From: Chromobacterium rhizoryzae
Lineage (GTDB): Bacteria; Pseudomonadota; Gammaproteobacteria; Burkholderiales; Chromobacteriaceae
Assembly (NCBI RefSeq): GCF_020544465.1
Contig: NZ_CP066126.1
Coordinates: forward strand, 4,588,001 to 4,652,000
Direction of reading: 5' to 3'
DNA: 64,000 nt
Below, one piece after another: positions 50,067-59,651 of this stretch. A model generated the notes under the pieces. The model did no database searches. It had not been told where the DNA came from and saw only the letters and a program-made list of their open reading frames with translations. The stretch's first letter is position 1. Every line of letters begins with the position of its first letter. The translations under genes were made by a program, and so were the position numbers.

Positions 50067-50696
50067 TCAAGCGCCGCCGGGCCGGCGCAGCCGCCACCAC
50101 AGCCGCAGCCCCAGCAGCACAGCCAACACCGCCGCGTAGATCAAGGGCTGGCTCAGGTCCTTCTTCACCAGCCACCAGTAATGGATGACCGCCAGCAAGG
50201 CCGTCGGATAGACCAGCCGATGCAGCCGGCCCCAGTTGCGCTTGAGCCGGCGCATCCAGGCCTGGGTGGAGGTCAGCGCCAACGGCGTCATCAGCAAGAG
50301 CGCGGCGAAACCGACGGTGATGAAGGGCCGCTTGTAGATGTCCCTGACGATGCCGGCCCAATCGAAGAACTGGTCCAGCCACAAATAAGTGAGGAAATGC
50401 AGGCTCAGGTAGAAAAAGGCGAACAAGCCCAGCATGCGCCGGCACTTGAGCGGCCAGCCGCTAACCCCCAAACGCCGCAAGGGCGTCATCGCCAGCGTCG
50501 CCAGCAGCCACACCAGGGTCCAGGTGCCGGTGGAACGGGTGATGAATTCCACCGGGTTCACCGCCTCGCCGGACAGCACAATCCAGGCGGCGCGCGCCAG
50601 CGGCAACAGACAGACCGCAAACAGCAGGCATTTGAACCAGGCCAAGGCGCGGTCTGCCGGACGAGCGGTAACAGATTTAAGGCGCAATGTCGTCAT
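50067..50696 (-). CDS. msrQ: MsrQ, heme-binding membrane subunit of the MsrPQ repair system
   Basis: The protein has 209 residues and six helices with heme-ligand His residues in FYLSLHFLTYLW near residue 100 and HRLVYPTALLAVIHYWWLV near residue 160. It belongs to the ferric-reductase-like transmembrane family. It passes electrons from the quinone pool to MsrP. It starts 10 bp after msrP stops; the longer upstream frame lies inside msrP. Confidence 0.93.
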   Translation of the reverse strand: MTTLRLKSVTARPADRALAWFKCLLFAVCLLPLARAAWIVLSGEAVNPVEFITRSTGTWTLVWLLATLAMTPLRRLGVSGWPLKCRRMLGLFAFFYLSLHFLTYLWLDQFFDWAGIVRDIYKRPFITVGFAALLLMTPLALTSTQAWMRRLKRNWGRLHRLVYPTALLAVIHYWWLVKKDLSQPLIYAAVLAVLLGLRLWWRLRRPGGA

Positions 50697-50706
50697 CCCC
50701 GCTCCA

Positions 50707-51624
<918 letters not shown>

Positions 51625-51697
51625 GGCGGTGTCTCCAGTCTTTACCCCCATGAGTCGGGAGCGGCTCCTGAATCTGACAATCGACCACGCCGATAAT

Positions 51698-52639
51698 TTA
51701 CGCAAGCGGCTCCGCACCCGCCCGCCAAGCCTGACCCAAGGCGCTGCCCTGGCCGCCGTCGCGCGCCAGGCGCCGGCCTATGGCCTGCAAGGCGGTCCAG
51801 CGCGGCCCGCACCAGTCCGGCGCGATCAAGGTGGGCGCTTGCGCGGTGGCCGACACCCGATGGTAGACCACCTGCGGCGGCGTGCGGCGGATCAGGCTGG
51901 CCGCCAGCTCGGCGTAGTCGTTCAGACTCCACGGCGTCACTTCGCCGCGCCGGTATTGCGCCGCCATCCGCGAGCCGCGCACCACCATCAGCGGATGCAG
52001 CTTCAGCCCTTCCACGCCGATATCCAATACCGTGTCCAGCGAGGCGTGGACGGCGGCGGCGTCCTCGCCGGGCAGTCCGGCGATCAGATGGGTGCAAATC
52101 TTGAGCCCGTGCCGGCGTGCGCGTCGCACCGCGTCGCGATATTCGGCCAGGCCGTGGCCGCGCCGGATCAAGGCCTGGGTCTGGTCATGCGCGGTCTGCA
52201 AGCCCAGTTCCAGCCACACCTCGCCGCCTTGGTCCTGATATTCCGCCAGCAGGGCCAGCGCGGCGTCCGGCACGCAATCCGGCCGGGTGCCGACGCACAG
52301 CCCCACCACATCGGCGCCTGCCAGCGCCTCGTCGTACAGCCGGCGCAGCTGCTCGGTTTCGGCATAAGTGCTGGTATAAGCCTGGAAATAGGCGAGGTAG
52401 CGCCGCGCGCGGTCGGTCTTCTCCTTCTCCCGCGCCAACTGCTCGCTGATAGACAAGGCGGCCGGGTCGCGGCCGAAACTGCGCACATTGCAAAAGGTGC
52501 AGCCGCCGCGCCCCAGCGTGCCGTCGCGGTTGGGACAGGTGAAATCGCCGGCCAGCGACAATTTGTGCACCGGCTCGCCGAAGCGGCGTTTCAGATAATA
52601 GCCAAAGGTATGCAGATGCCGGGTCAGATCCATCGCCAA
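51698..52639 (-). CDS. TIGR01212-family radical SAM protein (YhcC)
   Basis: The protein has 313 residues. It has the unusual extended cluster motif FTCPNRDGTLGRGGCTFCNV near residue 33 and a SAM barrel with VWLELGLQTAHDQTQALIRR near residue 140. The family is widespread, but its reaction is not established. The ATG at 52639 or the next Met two codons on are equally possible. It is separated from msrP by 73 bp. Confidence 0.87.
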   Translation of the reverse strand: MAMDLTRHLHTFGYYLKRRFGEPVHKLSLAGDFTCPNRDGTLGRGGCTFCNVRSFGRDPAALSISEQLAREKEKTDRARRYLAYFQAYTSTYAETEQLRRLYDEALAGADVVGLCVGTRPDCVPDAALALLAEYQDQGGEVWLELGLQTAHDQTQALIRRGHGLAEYRDAVRRARRHGLKICTHLIAGLPGEDAAAVHASLDTVLDIGVEGLKLHPLMVVRGSRMAAQYRRGEVTPWSLNDYAELAASLIRRTPPQVVYHRVSATAQAPTLIAPDWCGPRWTALQAIGRRLARDGGQGSALGQAWRAGAEPLA

Positions 52640-52723
52640 ACAAAGCCCAAAGCCGGGCAGTCTAGCAAGCAGGCCGCCCGGAAGCGCTGAGCGGGATCAA
52701 GGATGGACGCGGCGGCACCGCTC

Positions 52724-52906
52724 TTAAAGACGATGCCAGCCCAATAGATACAGCAGCGAAAACAGCCCGGCGCTGAGCAGCAGCGCCAGCGCCAAGGTGC
52801 TGAACAGCTCGTGCAGGCTCTGCCGCTGGCGCCGGTTGAGCAGCCAGCGCGCCAGCATCAGCAAAACGCCGCACAATACGAAAAACTTGAAGAGACGACC
52901 GAACAT
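52724..52906 (-). CDS. Small two-helix membrane protein
   Basis: The protein has 60 residues with two transmembrane segments (about 5-21 and 34-56) joined by a basic loop (LLNRRQRQSLHELFS). I do not recognise a named family. The start is the ATG at 52906 (MFGRLFKFFVLCGVL). The frame extends upstream, but that part is Arg/Ala-rich and not membrane-like. It lies alone between the radical SAM gene and the metX leader, transcribed away from metX. Confidence 0.6.
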   Translation of the reverse strand: MFGRLFKFFVLCGVLLMLARWLLNRRQRQSLHELFSTLALALLLSAGLFSLLYLLGWHRL

Positions 52907-53020
52907 GGCGGGCCAGCGGAAGAAAGTCGCCCGATTATCCGGCGCGCCGCCCCGGCTGGCAAGACGGCTGTCGCCGGCGGCGAAAGACATGCTAAAGTCC
53001 TGGCTGTAGCCTACAGGAGG

Positions 53021-53105
53021 CTCCGCGACAGAGAATGGCCGGCATAGACCGCCCGCCGGCGGAGCGACAGCATGCGCGCAGCCGGCTCCGGCTCGCCGCG
53101 CATGC
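53021..53105 (+). promoter_or_regulatory. Structured 5' leader of metX-metW
   Basis: Two stacked hairpins lie before metX. The first pairs CTCCGC (53021-53026) with GCGGAG (53059-53064), with inner GCCGGC copies near 53038-53043 and 53055-53060 that can also pair. The second pairs GCATGCGCG (53070-53078) with CGCGCATGC (53097-53105), enclosing AGCCGG/CCGGCT (53080-53085, 53088-53093). It ends 31 bp before the metX ATG. GCGACAG occurs twice, next to each hairpin. The fit to methionine control is contextual; no known riboswitch class was recognised. Confidence 0.45.
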
Positions 53106-53136
53106 CGAAAATAGCAAAAGAGGCACTCAAGTCACC

Positions 53137-54279
53137 ATGTCCGACCTCCACGACTCCGTCGGCATCGTCACGGCCCAAACCGCCGTGTTCGATACCCCCT
53201 TGCCGCTGAACAGCGGCGCCGTCCTGCCCGGCTATCAGCTGCGCTTCGAAACCTACGGCGAACTCAACGCCGCCAAAAGCAACGCCATCCTGATCTGTCA
53301 CGCCTTGTCCGGCCATCATCACGTGGCCGGCCGGCACCAGGCGGACGACAAGGCCGCCGGCTGGTGGGACAATATGGTGGGCCCCGGCAAGCCCATAGAC
53401 ACCCGCCGCTTCTTCGTGGTGGGCGTCAACAATCTGGGTGGCTGCCACGGCAGCACCGGCCCGTCCAGCGTCAATCCGGCCACCGGCCGGCCCTGGGGTT
53501 CCGGCTTTCCCGTCGTCACCGTGTCAGACTGGGTCACCAGCCAGGCGCGGCTGGCGGACCGGCTGGGCGTGGAACGCTGGGCGGCAGTGATAGGCGGCAG
53601 CCTGGGCGGCATGCAGGCCATGCAGTGGAGCATCGACTACCCGGAGCGCATCGCCCACGCGTTGCTGATCGCCTCCGCGCCCAAATTGTCGGCGCAGAAC
53701 ATCGCCTTCAATGATGTGGCGCGCCAGGCCATCCTCACCGACCCCGAATTCCACGGCGGCGATTTCTACGCCCACGACGCGCTGCCGCGGCGCGGCCTGC
53801 GGCTGGCGCGCATGCTCGGCCACATCACCTATCTGTCCGACGACGGCATGGGCGAGAAATTCGGCCGCATGCTGCGCTCCGGCGAGTACCGCTTCGGCTA
53901 CGACGTGGAGTTCGAGATCGAATCCTATCTGCGCTATCAGGGCGACAAGTTCTCCGACGCCTTCGACGCCAACACCTATCTGCTGATGACCAAGGCGCTG
54001 GACTACTTCGATCCGGCCAAGGACTTCGGCGGCGATCTCGTCGCCGCGCTGAAAAAGGCCAGCGCCCGCTTTCTGGTGGCCAGCTTCACCAGCGACTGGC
54101 GCTTCTCCCCTGAGCGCTCGCGCGAAACCGTCAAGGCGCTGGTGGCCGCCAACCGGCCTGTGTCCTACGCCGAGATCGAATCCGTCCACGGCCACGACGC
54201 CTTCTTGATGACCGACGAGCCCTATGTCCAATTGATGCGCGCCTACCTCGACCGCGTGGCGCGGGAGGTGCAAGCATGA
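53137..54279 (+). CDS. metX: Homoserine O-acyltransferase MetX
   Basis: The protein has 380 residues and is an alpha/beta hydrolase, with nucleophile Ser155 in VIGGSLGGMQAMQW, the LICHALSGHHHVAG segment near residue 53, and C-terminal catalytic His in VHGHDAFLM. It activates homoserine for methionine synthesis; many betaproteobacterial MetX enzymes use succinyl-CoA instead of acetyl-CoA, which the sequence alone does not settle here. The ATG at 53137 has only a weak AAGAGG upstream. Its stop overlaps metW (ATGA). Confidence 0.93.
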   Translation: MSDLHDSVGIVTAQTAVFDTPLPLNSGAVLPGYQLRFETYGELNAAKSNAILICHALSGHHHVAGRHQADDKAAGWWDNMVGPGKPIDTRRFFVVGVNNLGGCHGSTGPSSVNPATGRPWGSGFPVVTVSDWVTSQARLADRLGVERWAAVIGGSLGGMQAMQWSIDYPERIAHALLIASAPKLSAQNIAFNDVARQAILTDPEFHGGDFYAHDALPRRGLRLARMLGHITYLSDDGMGEKFGRMLRSGEYRFGYDVEFEIESYLRYQGDKFSDAFDANTYLLMTKALDYFDPAKDFGGDLVAALKKASARFLVASFTSDWRFSPERSRETVKALVAANRPVSYAEIESVHGHDAFLMTDEPYVQLMRAYLDRVAREVQA

Positions 54280-54881
54280 ACGCTCCGCAAACCACGGCGC
54301 CCTTGCGCGCCGACCTGCGCCTGATCGCCGACTGGATCGCGCCCGACAGCCGCGTGCTGGACCTGGGCTGCGGCGACGGCGCGCTGCTGTCCTGGCTGGG
54401 CCGCAACAAACAGGTGGTCGGCTACGGCGTGGACCTGGATGTCGGCAATGTCGTCAAATGCGTAAACGCCGGCGTAAACGCGCTGCAAGGCGATCTGGAA
54501 ACCGGCCTGGCCGAATTCGACAGCGACGCCTTCGACCACGTGGTGCTGTCGCAAACCATACAGGCGATGCGCGAGACCGAGCAGATCCTGAACGAGATGC
54601 TGCGCGTCGGCCGCGAAGCCATCGTCACGTTTCCCAACTTCGGCTACTGGGAAAACCGCTGGCAGATCCTGCAAGGCCACATGCCGGTCTCCGACACCAT
54701 TCCCTACCAGTGGTACGATACGCCCAACATTCACTGGTGCATGCTCGGCGACTTCGAAGCGCTGTGCGCCAAGAATCGGCTGCGCGTGGTGGAACGCGTG
54801 GTGATGAACGGGGTCAAACGGGTGACTTTCATGCCCAATCTGCGCGGCAGCCTGGCCTTCTACCGGGTGGCGCGCCAATAA
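54276..54881 (+). CDS. metW: Methionine biosynthesis protein MetW
   Basis: The protein has 201 residues with a class I methyltransferase fold: SAM-binding SRVLDLGCGDGALLSWLGRN near residue 26, FDHVVLSQTIQAMRETEQIL near residue 86 and FPNFGYWENRWQI near residue 117. It works with MetX in methionine synthesis in many proteobacteria; a direct methyl acceptor is not known. Translationally coupled to metX. Confidence 0.94.
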   Translation: MNAPQTTAPLRADLRLIADWIAPDSRVLDLGCGDGALLSWLGRNKQVVGYGVDLDVGNVVKCVNAGVNALQGDLETGLAEFDSDAFDHVVLSQTIQAMRETEQILNEMLRVGREAIVTFPNFGYWENRWQILQGHMPVSDTIPYQWYDTPNIHWCMLGDFEALCAKNRLRVVERVVMNGVKRVTFMPNLRGSLAFYRVARQ

Positions 54882-54933
54882 CAACAAGCGGCGGGCTCGT
54901 CTCGCCGCGCGATCCGTAGAAACTGGCCTGCCC

Positions 54934-56202
54934 ATGAGCAACACAACCATAGACTGGCGGCGCGACGTCTTTTCGCGCACGATGCTGATCTGCGTCTTCA
55001 CCGGCTTCGCCTCCGGTCTTCCGCTGTACACCCTGATCAATCTGCTTCCCGCCTGGCTGCGCAGCGAAGGCGTCGACCTCAAGGCCATCGGTCTGTTCGC
55101 GCTGATCGGCCTGCCCTATACCTGGAAATTCCTGTGGTCCCCCTTGATGGACCGCTACGTGCCGCCGCTGCTGGGCCGCCGTCGCGGCTGGATGCTGCTG
55201 ACCCAGCTGGCGCTGATCGTCACTATGGCCGGCTTCGGCCTGTTCAACCCGACCCAGCACATCTGGAGCATCGCCGCGCTGGCGGTGGGCGTGGCCTTCT
55301 TCTCCGCCAGCCAGGACATCGTGCTGGACGCCTATCGCCGCGAGATCCTCAGCGACAACGAACTGGGCCTCGGCAATACCGTGCACATCAACGCCTACCG
55401 CTTGGCCGGCCTGGTTCCAGGTTCGCTGTCGCTGATCCTGGCCGATCACATCTCCTGGGATCAGGTCTTCCTAATCACCGCGCTGTTCATGATCCCCGGC
55501 CTGCTGATGACGCTGCGAGTCAGCGAGCCCAAGCTCGCCGGCCAAGCGCCCAAGACCCTGCGCGAAGCCGTGGTCGAACCCTTCCATGAATTCATCACCC
55601 GCCAGGGCTGGCAGGGCGCGGCCTGGATTCTGGGCTTCATCTTCCTGTACAAGCTGGGCGACAGCATGGCCACCTCGCTGGCCACCCCCTTCTACATGGA
55701 CATGGGTTACGCCAAATCCCAGATCGGCCTGGTGGCCAAGCACGCGGCGCTGTGGCCGGCGGTAATAGGCGGCCTGCTCGGCGGCCTGTGGATGATCAAG
55801 CTGGGCATCAACCGGGCGCTGTGGGCCTTCGGCGTGGTGCAGGTGCTGTCCATCCTGGGCTTCGCCTGGCTGGCCAGCTACGGCCGCTTCGCCTCCATCG
55901 GCGCGCATGAACTGAGCATGCTGGCCGTGGTCATCGGCTTCGAGGCGCTGGGCGTGGGTCTTGGCACCGCGGCCTTCGTCGCCTTCATCGCCAAGAGTAC
56001 CCACCCGGCCTACACCGCCACCCAGTTCGCCTTGTTCACCAGTTTGGCGGCCGTGCCGCGCACCCTGGCCAACGCCTCCACCGGCTACATTATCGACGCC
56101 ATAGGCTGGACCAGTTTTTTCCTGTTGTGCACCGCGCTGGCGCTGCCCGGCATGGTGTTGTTGCTGAAAGTCGCCCCATGGAGGGAAAAGGAGGGAGCAT
56201 GA
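54934..56202 (+). CDS. ampG: AmpG-type muropeptide permease (MFS)
   Basis: The protein has 422 residues and 12 or more hydrophobic segments. Family motifs include GFASGLPLYTLINLLPAWLR near residue 25, LGRRRGWMLLTQLAL near residue 80 and FFSASQDIVLDAYRREILSD near residue 122. It imports anhydromuropeptides for cell-wall recycling. Its stop overlaps the next gene (ATGA), linking it with an MliC-like protein. Confidence 0.9.
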   Translation: MSNTTIDWRRDVFSRTMLICVFTGFASGLPLYTLINLLPAWLRSEGVDLKAIGLFALIGLPYTWKFLWSPLMDRYVPPLLGRRRGWMLLTQLALIVTMAGFGLFNPTQHIWSIAALAVGVAFFSASQDIVLDAYRREILSDNELGLGNTVHINAYRLAGLVPGSLSLILADHISWDQVFLITALFMIPGLLMTLRVSEPKLAGQAPKTLREAVVEPFHEFITRQGWQGAAWILGFIFLYKLGDSMATSLATPFYMDMGYAKSQIGLVAKHAALWPAVIGGLLGGLWMIKLGINRALWAFGVVQVLSILGFAWLASYGRFASIGAHELSMLAVVIGFEALGVGLGTAAFVAFIAKSTHPAYTATQFALFTSLAAVPRTLANASTGYIIDAIGWTSFFLLCTALALPGMVLLLKVAPWREKEGA

Positions 56203-56549
56203 AGGCATGGAAACCAGCGTTGCTCTGCGCAACGCTGCTGAGCGCGTCCTGCGCCGCGTCGGCCTCCGCCGACACGGCCATGCAAACCGTCAAATACCGC
56301 TGCAACGGCAGCAAAATGGTGGTGGTGGAGTATCCGCAGCAGCAAAGCGACGCCGCCATCCAGCTGAACTGGAACCATCACCGCTACCGGCTGACGCCGG
56401 CCAAGGTCGCCCAGGGCGAGCGTTACGTCAGCCAACAACTGATCTGGTCGCTGCTGGACGAGCAAGCGCGCCTGACCACTCGCGGCGGCCGCGTGCTGGC
56501 GCAAGGCTGCCGCAAGATCCAGCTGCCGGCAACGGCCGACGGCGCTTAA
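56199..56549 (+). CDS. MliC-like exported lysozyme-inhibitor domain protein
   Basis: The protein has 116 residues with a signal peptide at 1-24. The mature domain begins VKYRCNGSKMVVVEY and includes GERYVSQQLIWSLLDEQARL with Cys residues in YRC and QGC, matching the MliC/PliC C-type lysozyme inhibitor pattern. If correct, it protects peptidoglycan from lysozyme. ATGA overlap with ampG is apt, as both concern the cell wall. Its last 4 bp overlap the end of the pilE-like gene on the other strand. Confidence 0.72.
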   Translation: MKAWKPALLCATLLSASCAASASADTAMQTVKYRCNGSKMVVVEYPQQQSDAAIQLNWNHHRYRLTPAKVAQGERYVSQQLIWSLLDEQARLTTRGGRVLAQGCRKIQLPATADGA

Positions 56550-56971
56550 TCTCCCCAGGCCCGGCACGACTGCGGGCCGGACTCCTCCGGCCCGCATTGC
56601 GCCAGATTGCCGTCCTGATCCAGGCTCAGCTGCAAGCGGCCGGCCAAACGGTGGCCGGCCCTGGGCTTGGCCAGCAGACGGAAACTGGCTTGTCCGGCGC
56701 TGTCCGAGCCCAGGCTGACGCTGCCCAGCCGAATGTCGAAATCGCGGGTGGCGGGTCGCGGCAGAGGCGGCCATGCCGTGGATCCCGAGCGGTTTTCCAG
56801 GTGCCAGCGCTGGATGAAATGCAGATTCTCCAATAGCGCCGCGCGCGCCTCCGCCAACTGCCCGCGCAATATCTGCTGCTGATAGGCCGGCCAGGCCATC
56901 GCGGCCAGAATGGCCGCCACCGCCATCGCCGTCAGCAATTCCAGCAAGCTCATGCCCGCTTGCGTCCTCAT
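56546..56971 (-). CDS. pilE: PilE-like minor pilin
   Basis: The protein has 141 residues. The prepilin peptidase site G/MSLLELLTAM lies after MRTQA, with Glu5 present, followed by the hydrophobic helix (AMAVAAILAAMAWPAYQQQI). A C-terminal Cys pair (QCGPEESGPQSC) suits the D-region disulfide. It overlaps pilX by 4 bp and is last in the fimT-pilV-pilW-pilX-pilE set. These pilins prime assembly of type IV pili. Confidence 0.85.
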   Translation of the reverse strand: MRTQAGMSLLELLTAMAVAAILAAMAWPAYQQQILRGQLAEARAALLENLHFIQRWHLENRSGSTAWPPLPRPATRDFDIRLGSVSLGSDSAGQASFRLLAKPRAGHRLAGRLQLSLDQDGNLAQCGPEESGPQSCRAWGD

Positions 56972-57651
56972 TGCGCCTCCTCCGGCAAACGCCAATTCAA
57001 ACGCCCGCCGCGGCCGGCCTGCGCGCCCGCCCCGGCCCAGAACCAACTCTGCACGGTCAGCATGTCGCGCTCGCTCTCGCCCCAGACCCTCACGCTGACT
57101 CGATACAAGCGGCCGTCCACGCCGGCGATACGGAACGCCGGATTGAGCAATTCCAGCACATAACGCGGCGAACTCCAGCGCTGCCCTGCGCGCGGCCGCG
57201 CCGGCAAGCAGGACGCCGGCGGACGGCCGGGCGTCGCCTCCAAGCCGCGGCTGGGGCCGCAAGGATGCAAGAGCGGCCATCTCGCCCCGTTGATCTGGAC
57301 GCTGCGCCTCCATACATCGGGCTCGGTCGCGCACAAGCCGTATCCGATGCCGGCGACGGCGGACAGGCAATCCGGCATGAACCAGCCCAGGCCGCGGGCG
57401 TCTCCTTGCCAGGGAATGCCGGCTTCGCTCGTCAGAGCGTCCTCGAAACGGAGGTTCAAATCCAAGGTCCGCTGTTCCGCCGCCCGCAAAGCCTGCAAGG
57501 CCGCCAGCCTCAATGCGCGCTCCTCCGCCAGATTGCGCGTAGCGCGCTGCTCCACCGCCACCGAGCGCGCGCTGCCCATGGCCAACACCGTCAGCAGACT
57601 GAGCAGCGGCAGAATCAGCCACAACACCGCTCCGCGCCGCCGGGCCCTCAT
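56968..57651 (-). CDS. pilX: PilX-like minor pilin
   Basis: The protein has 227 residues with a basic N-terminus (MRARRRG), cleavage after Gly7, and helix AVLWLILPLLSLLTVLAMGS. Leu replaces Glu5, normal for PilX. The segment ATRNLAEERALRLAALQALR follows. The ATG at 57651 overlaps the pilW stop (ATGA). Confidence 0.82.
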   Translation of the reverse strand: MRARRRGAVLWLILPLLSLLTVLAMGSARSVAVEQRATRNLAEERALRLAALQALRAAEQRTLDLNLRFEDALTSEAGIPWQGDARGLGWFMPDCLSAVAGIGYGLCATEPDVWRRSVQINGARWPLLHPCGPSRGLEATPGRPPASCLPARPRAGQRWSSPRYVLELLNPAFRIAGVDGRLYRVSVRVWGESERDMLTVQSWFWAGAGAQAGRGGRLNWRLPEEAQ

Positions 57652-58508
57652 CCACCCGGCTCCAGCGCGCACGGCAGGGCCGGCGTCAGCGCCACCACCG
57701 TGGTCCAGCTCCGCCGGCGACCGCCCGCTTGCAACTCAAGCGCCAGTTCCACCCGCGACAGCCGCTTCCAATCCTCCGCGGCCAATTGCTCCGGCCCCTC
57801 CCTCCAGGCCAGCGCCAATGGTCGACACCCGCTGCGAACGCCAAGGCGCTGCCTCAACGCCGCCACGCCCGTCGCCAGCAATTGCGGCGGCTCCGCCGCT
57901 CTGCCGGGCAGGCTTTCCTCCAACCACAGCGCGTCGCCATCGTCATCCTCGCGACGCAGAATGTAACGCTGCGAGGCGATGGCCAAGACCTCCAAGGAGG
58001 CGATATCCGCGCCGCTCAAGAGCCCGGCCTTCGCCGCCCCCGGCCAGGTCAGCACATGCGCGCCGGCCTCCCGTCGCCATTCCAGCCCCGGCTCGCCCCG
58101 CTTCAACAGCCTCAGGCTGGAACAACTGGCCAGCGCCGCCTCTTCCCAATCCGCCTCGCCTTGCCAACTCAGCGTGGTCCGCGTCGCGTCCTCCGCCAGC
58201 AAGGCCGCCGCCGCGCCAACCCCGTAGCGAAAGCGCATGCCTTCCGGCGCCTCGAACCCTCGCCCCGGCGACTCCATTGCCTGCGCGCAAGCGAAACGTC
58301 CATGCTTGCGCCAGCTTTCCGCCAATTGCGCAAGCGCGAACTGTCCATCCTGATGTTGACGCAAACCGTTCTCCAACACGCGCAAGCTGCCCTGCATCGT
58401 CAACGCCCCCTGCAAGGCCAGCGCCAACACCAGCAGCCCCATGCTCATCGCCACCATCATTTCCACCAGGGAGAAGCCCTGGACGCGCGCGCGGGCCGCC
58501 ACGGTCAA
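57648..58508 (-). CDS. pilW: PilW-like minor pilin
   Basis: The protein has 286 residues with the class III cleavage site G/FSLVEMMVAMS after MTVAARARVQ. The C-terminal domain is large, as in PilW. It overlaps pilV by 4 bp and pilX by 4 bp. No PilY1 gene follows in this window, although PilW/X/Y1 commonly co-occur. Confidence 0.85.
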   Translation of the reverse strand: MTVAARARVQGFSLVEMMVAMSMGLLVLALALQGALTMQGSLRVLENGLRQHQDGQFALAQLAESWRKHGRFACAQAMESPGRGFEAPEGMRFRYGVGAAAALLAEDATRTTLSWQGEADWEEAALASCSSLRLLKRGEPGLEWRREAGAHVLTWPGAAKAGLLSGADIASLEVLAIASQRYILRREDDDGDALWLEESLPGRAAEPPQLLATGVAALRQRLGVRSGCRPLALAWREGPEQLAAEDWKRLSRVELALELQAGGRRRSWTTVVALTPALPCALEPGG

Positions 58509-58948
58509 GGCTCGTCCAAGGCCAGCGCGTAACGACGCTCAAAACGACCGGCGCCGTCTCCGGCCGACATGCCGGTCCAAGTCAGCCTCACATAGGCAAC
58601 GGCGCCCTGCTGCTCGCAAAGCGCCGTCATCGCGTCCAGCGCGCCGCGGCATGAGCTCGCCTCAATCGCCCCTTCCAAGCCTTCCAGCCGCTGCCGCAAA
58701 CGCGCCCAATCCGCCTGAGCTTGCGCCGACGCTTGCTCCGCCGCCGTCTCCGGCCACAGCAACGCCGCCTCCCCCAGTTCGAGCGCCGCCGCGATCGCCT
58801 CCGCCCGCAACAAGGCGTCGCGGCCATGCAGCAGAGCGCGCAATTGCACCGAGGACAGCGCCAGCATCGATACCATGACCAAGAACAAGGCCAGCATGGT
58901 TTCCAGCAAGGCGCCACCGCACACGGCGGGCTCAGGCCGGGCAGTCAT
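58505..58948 (-). CDS. pilV: PilV-like minor pilin
   Basis: The protein has 147 residues. After MTARPEPAVCG, a cleavage site G/GALLETMLALFLV with Glu near position 5 is followed by the pilin helix. Cys residues (SSCRGALDAMTALC) fit a disulfide. The ATG at 58948 overlaps the end of fimT by 17 bp. The N-terminus with an extra Cys before the site is slightly unusual. Confidence 0.78.
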   Translation of the reverse strand: MTARPEPAVCGGALLETMLALFLVMVSMLALSSVQLRALLHGRDALLRAEAIAAALELGEAALLWPETAAEQASAQAQADWARLRQRLEGLEGAIEASSCRGALDAMTALCEQQGAVAYVRLTWTGMSAGDGAGRFERRYALALDEP

Positions 58949-59468
58949 GATCCGCCCTTCCGACTTCCGCTCGGCCATGAACGCTGACCGTCAGCGTCAA
59001 GCACACGCCGGCGCGCGGGCTTTCCAACAACAGGCGCGCGCTCTGGCCGCGGGCCAGCCGTCCGTTCGGCATGAATTGCAGCTGATCCCGTTCCGCGCGC
59101 ATCCTGACCTTGCCCACGGCGAACACCAGCAGATGCAAACGCTCCTGGCTGTCGTAGCCGGCCTGGGCGCCGCCCCCTTTATCCGCATACACCAACGCGC
59201 CGCGGTCCCACACCTGCCGCTGCTTGGCGCAGCCTTGCAATTGCAGATTGCGCTTCAGATTGGCCGCGCACACGTATACCGGCCGCTTGCTCCTCAGCGC
59301 CTCGCTACGGGCGAAGTGCAATAGATTGGCCATTGCCTGGGCATGGCTGCGCAATTGCTGCGTCGACAATAAACGGCCCAGTCCCGGCGCGGCGATCGCC
59401 AAACAGAGCAGCATGATCGCCAGAACCGTCATGGCCTCAATCAGGGTGAAACCGGTCTGAGTTCGCAT
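58932..59468 (-). CDS. fimT: FimT/GspH-type minor pilin
   Basis: The protein has 178 residues with prepilin site G/FTLIEAMTVLAIM after MRTQT, and the GspH/FimT pattern AMANLLHFARSEALRSKRPV near residue 45. It is the first gene of the minor pilin operon. FimT in related bacteria binds DNA during uptake. The C-terminal Arg/His residues would suit that, but it is only inference. Confidence 0.87.
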   Translation of the reverse strand: MRTQTGFTLIEAMTVLAIMLLCLAIAAPGLGRLLSTQQLRSHAQAMANLLHFARSEALRSKRPVYVCAANLKRNLQLQGCAKQRQVWDRGALVYADKGGGAQAGYDSQERLHLLVFAVGKVRMRAERDQLQFMPNGRLARGQSARLLLESPRAGVCLTLTVSVHGRAEVGRADHDCPA

Positions 59469-59601
59469 CGCAGGCTCCCCGTCTCATTGGGTACCTGGCT
59501 AATATATTAAGCAAAGCGAGGCGGACGGAACCGATCTTGTTCCCGCCGACGCCCGTCTGGCCAAGCATTTAGACCAGGACCAGGAAAACGACACAGGCAT
59601 G

Positions 59602-59628
59602 AAAAAAGCCAGCCTGAGCGGCTGGCTT
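59602..59628 (-). terminator. Rho-independent terminator of polA
   Basis: Stem AAGCCAGCC (59606-59614) with GGCTGGCTT (59620-59628), loop TGAGC, followed on the minus strand by TTTTTTC (59601-59607, overlapping the stem foot). It lies about 24 bp beyond the polA stop. Confidence 0.9.
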
Positions 59629-59651
59629 TCAGATGGCGACGCAAAGCTGGC

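Noticed and set aside
57600..57651. PilX lacking Glu5 as a defect
   Set aside because: PilX-type minor pilins commonly lack Glu5, so this is normal.
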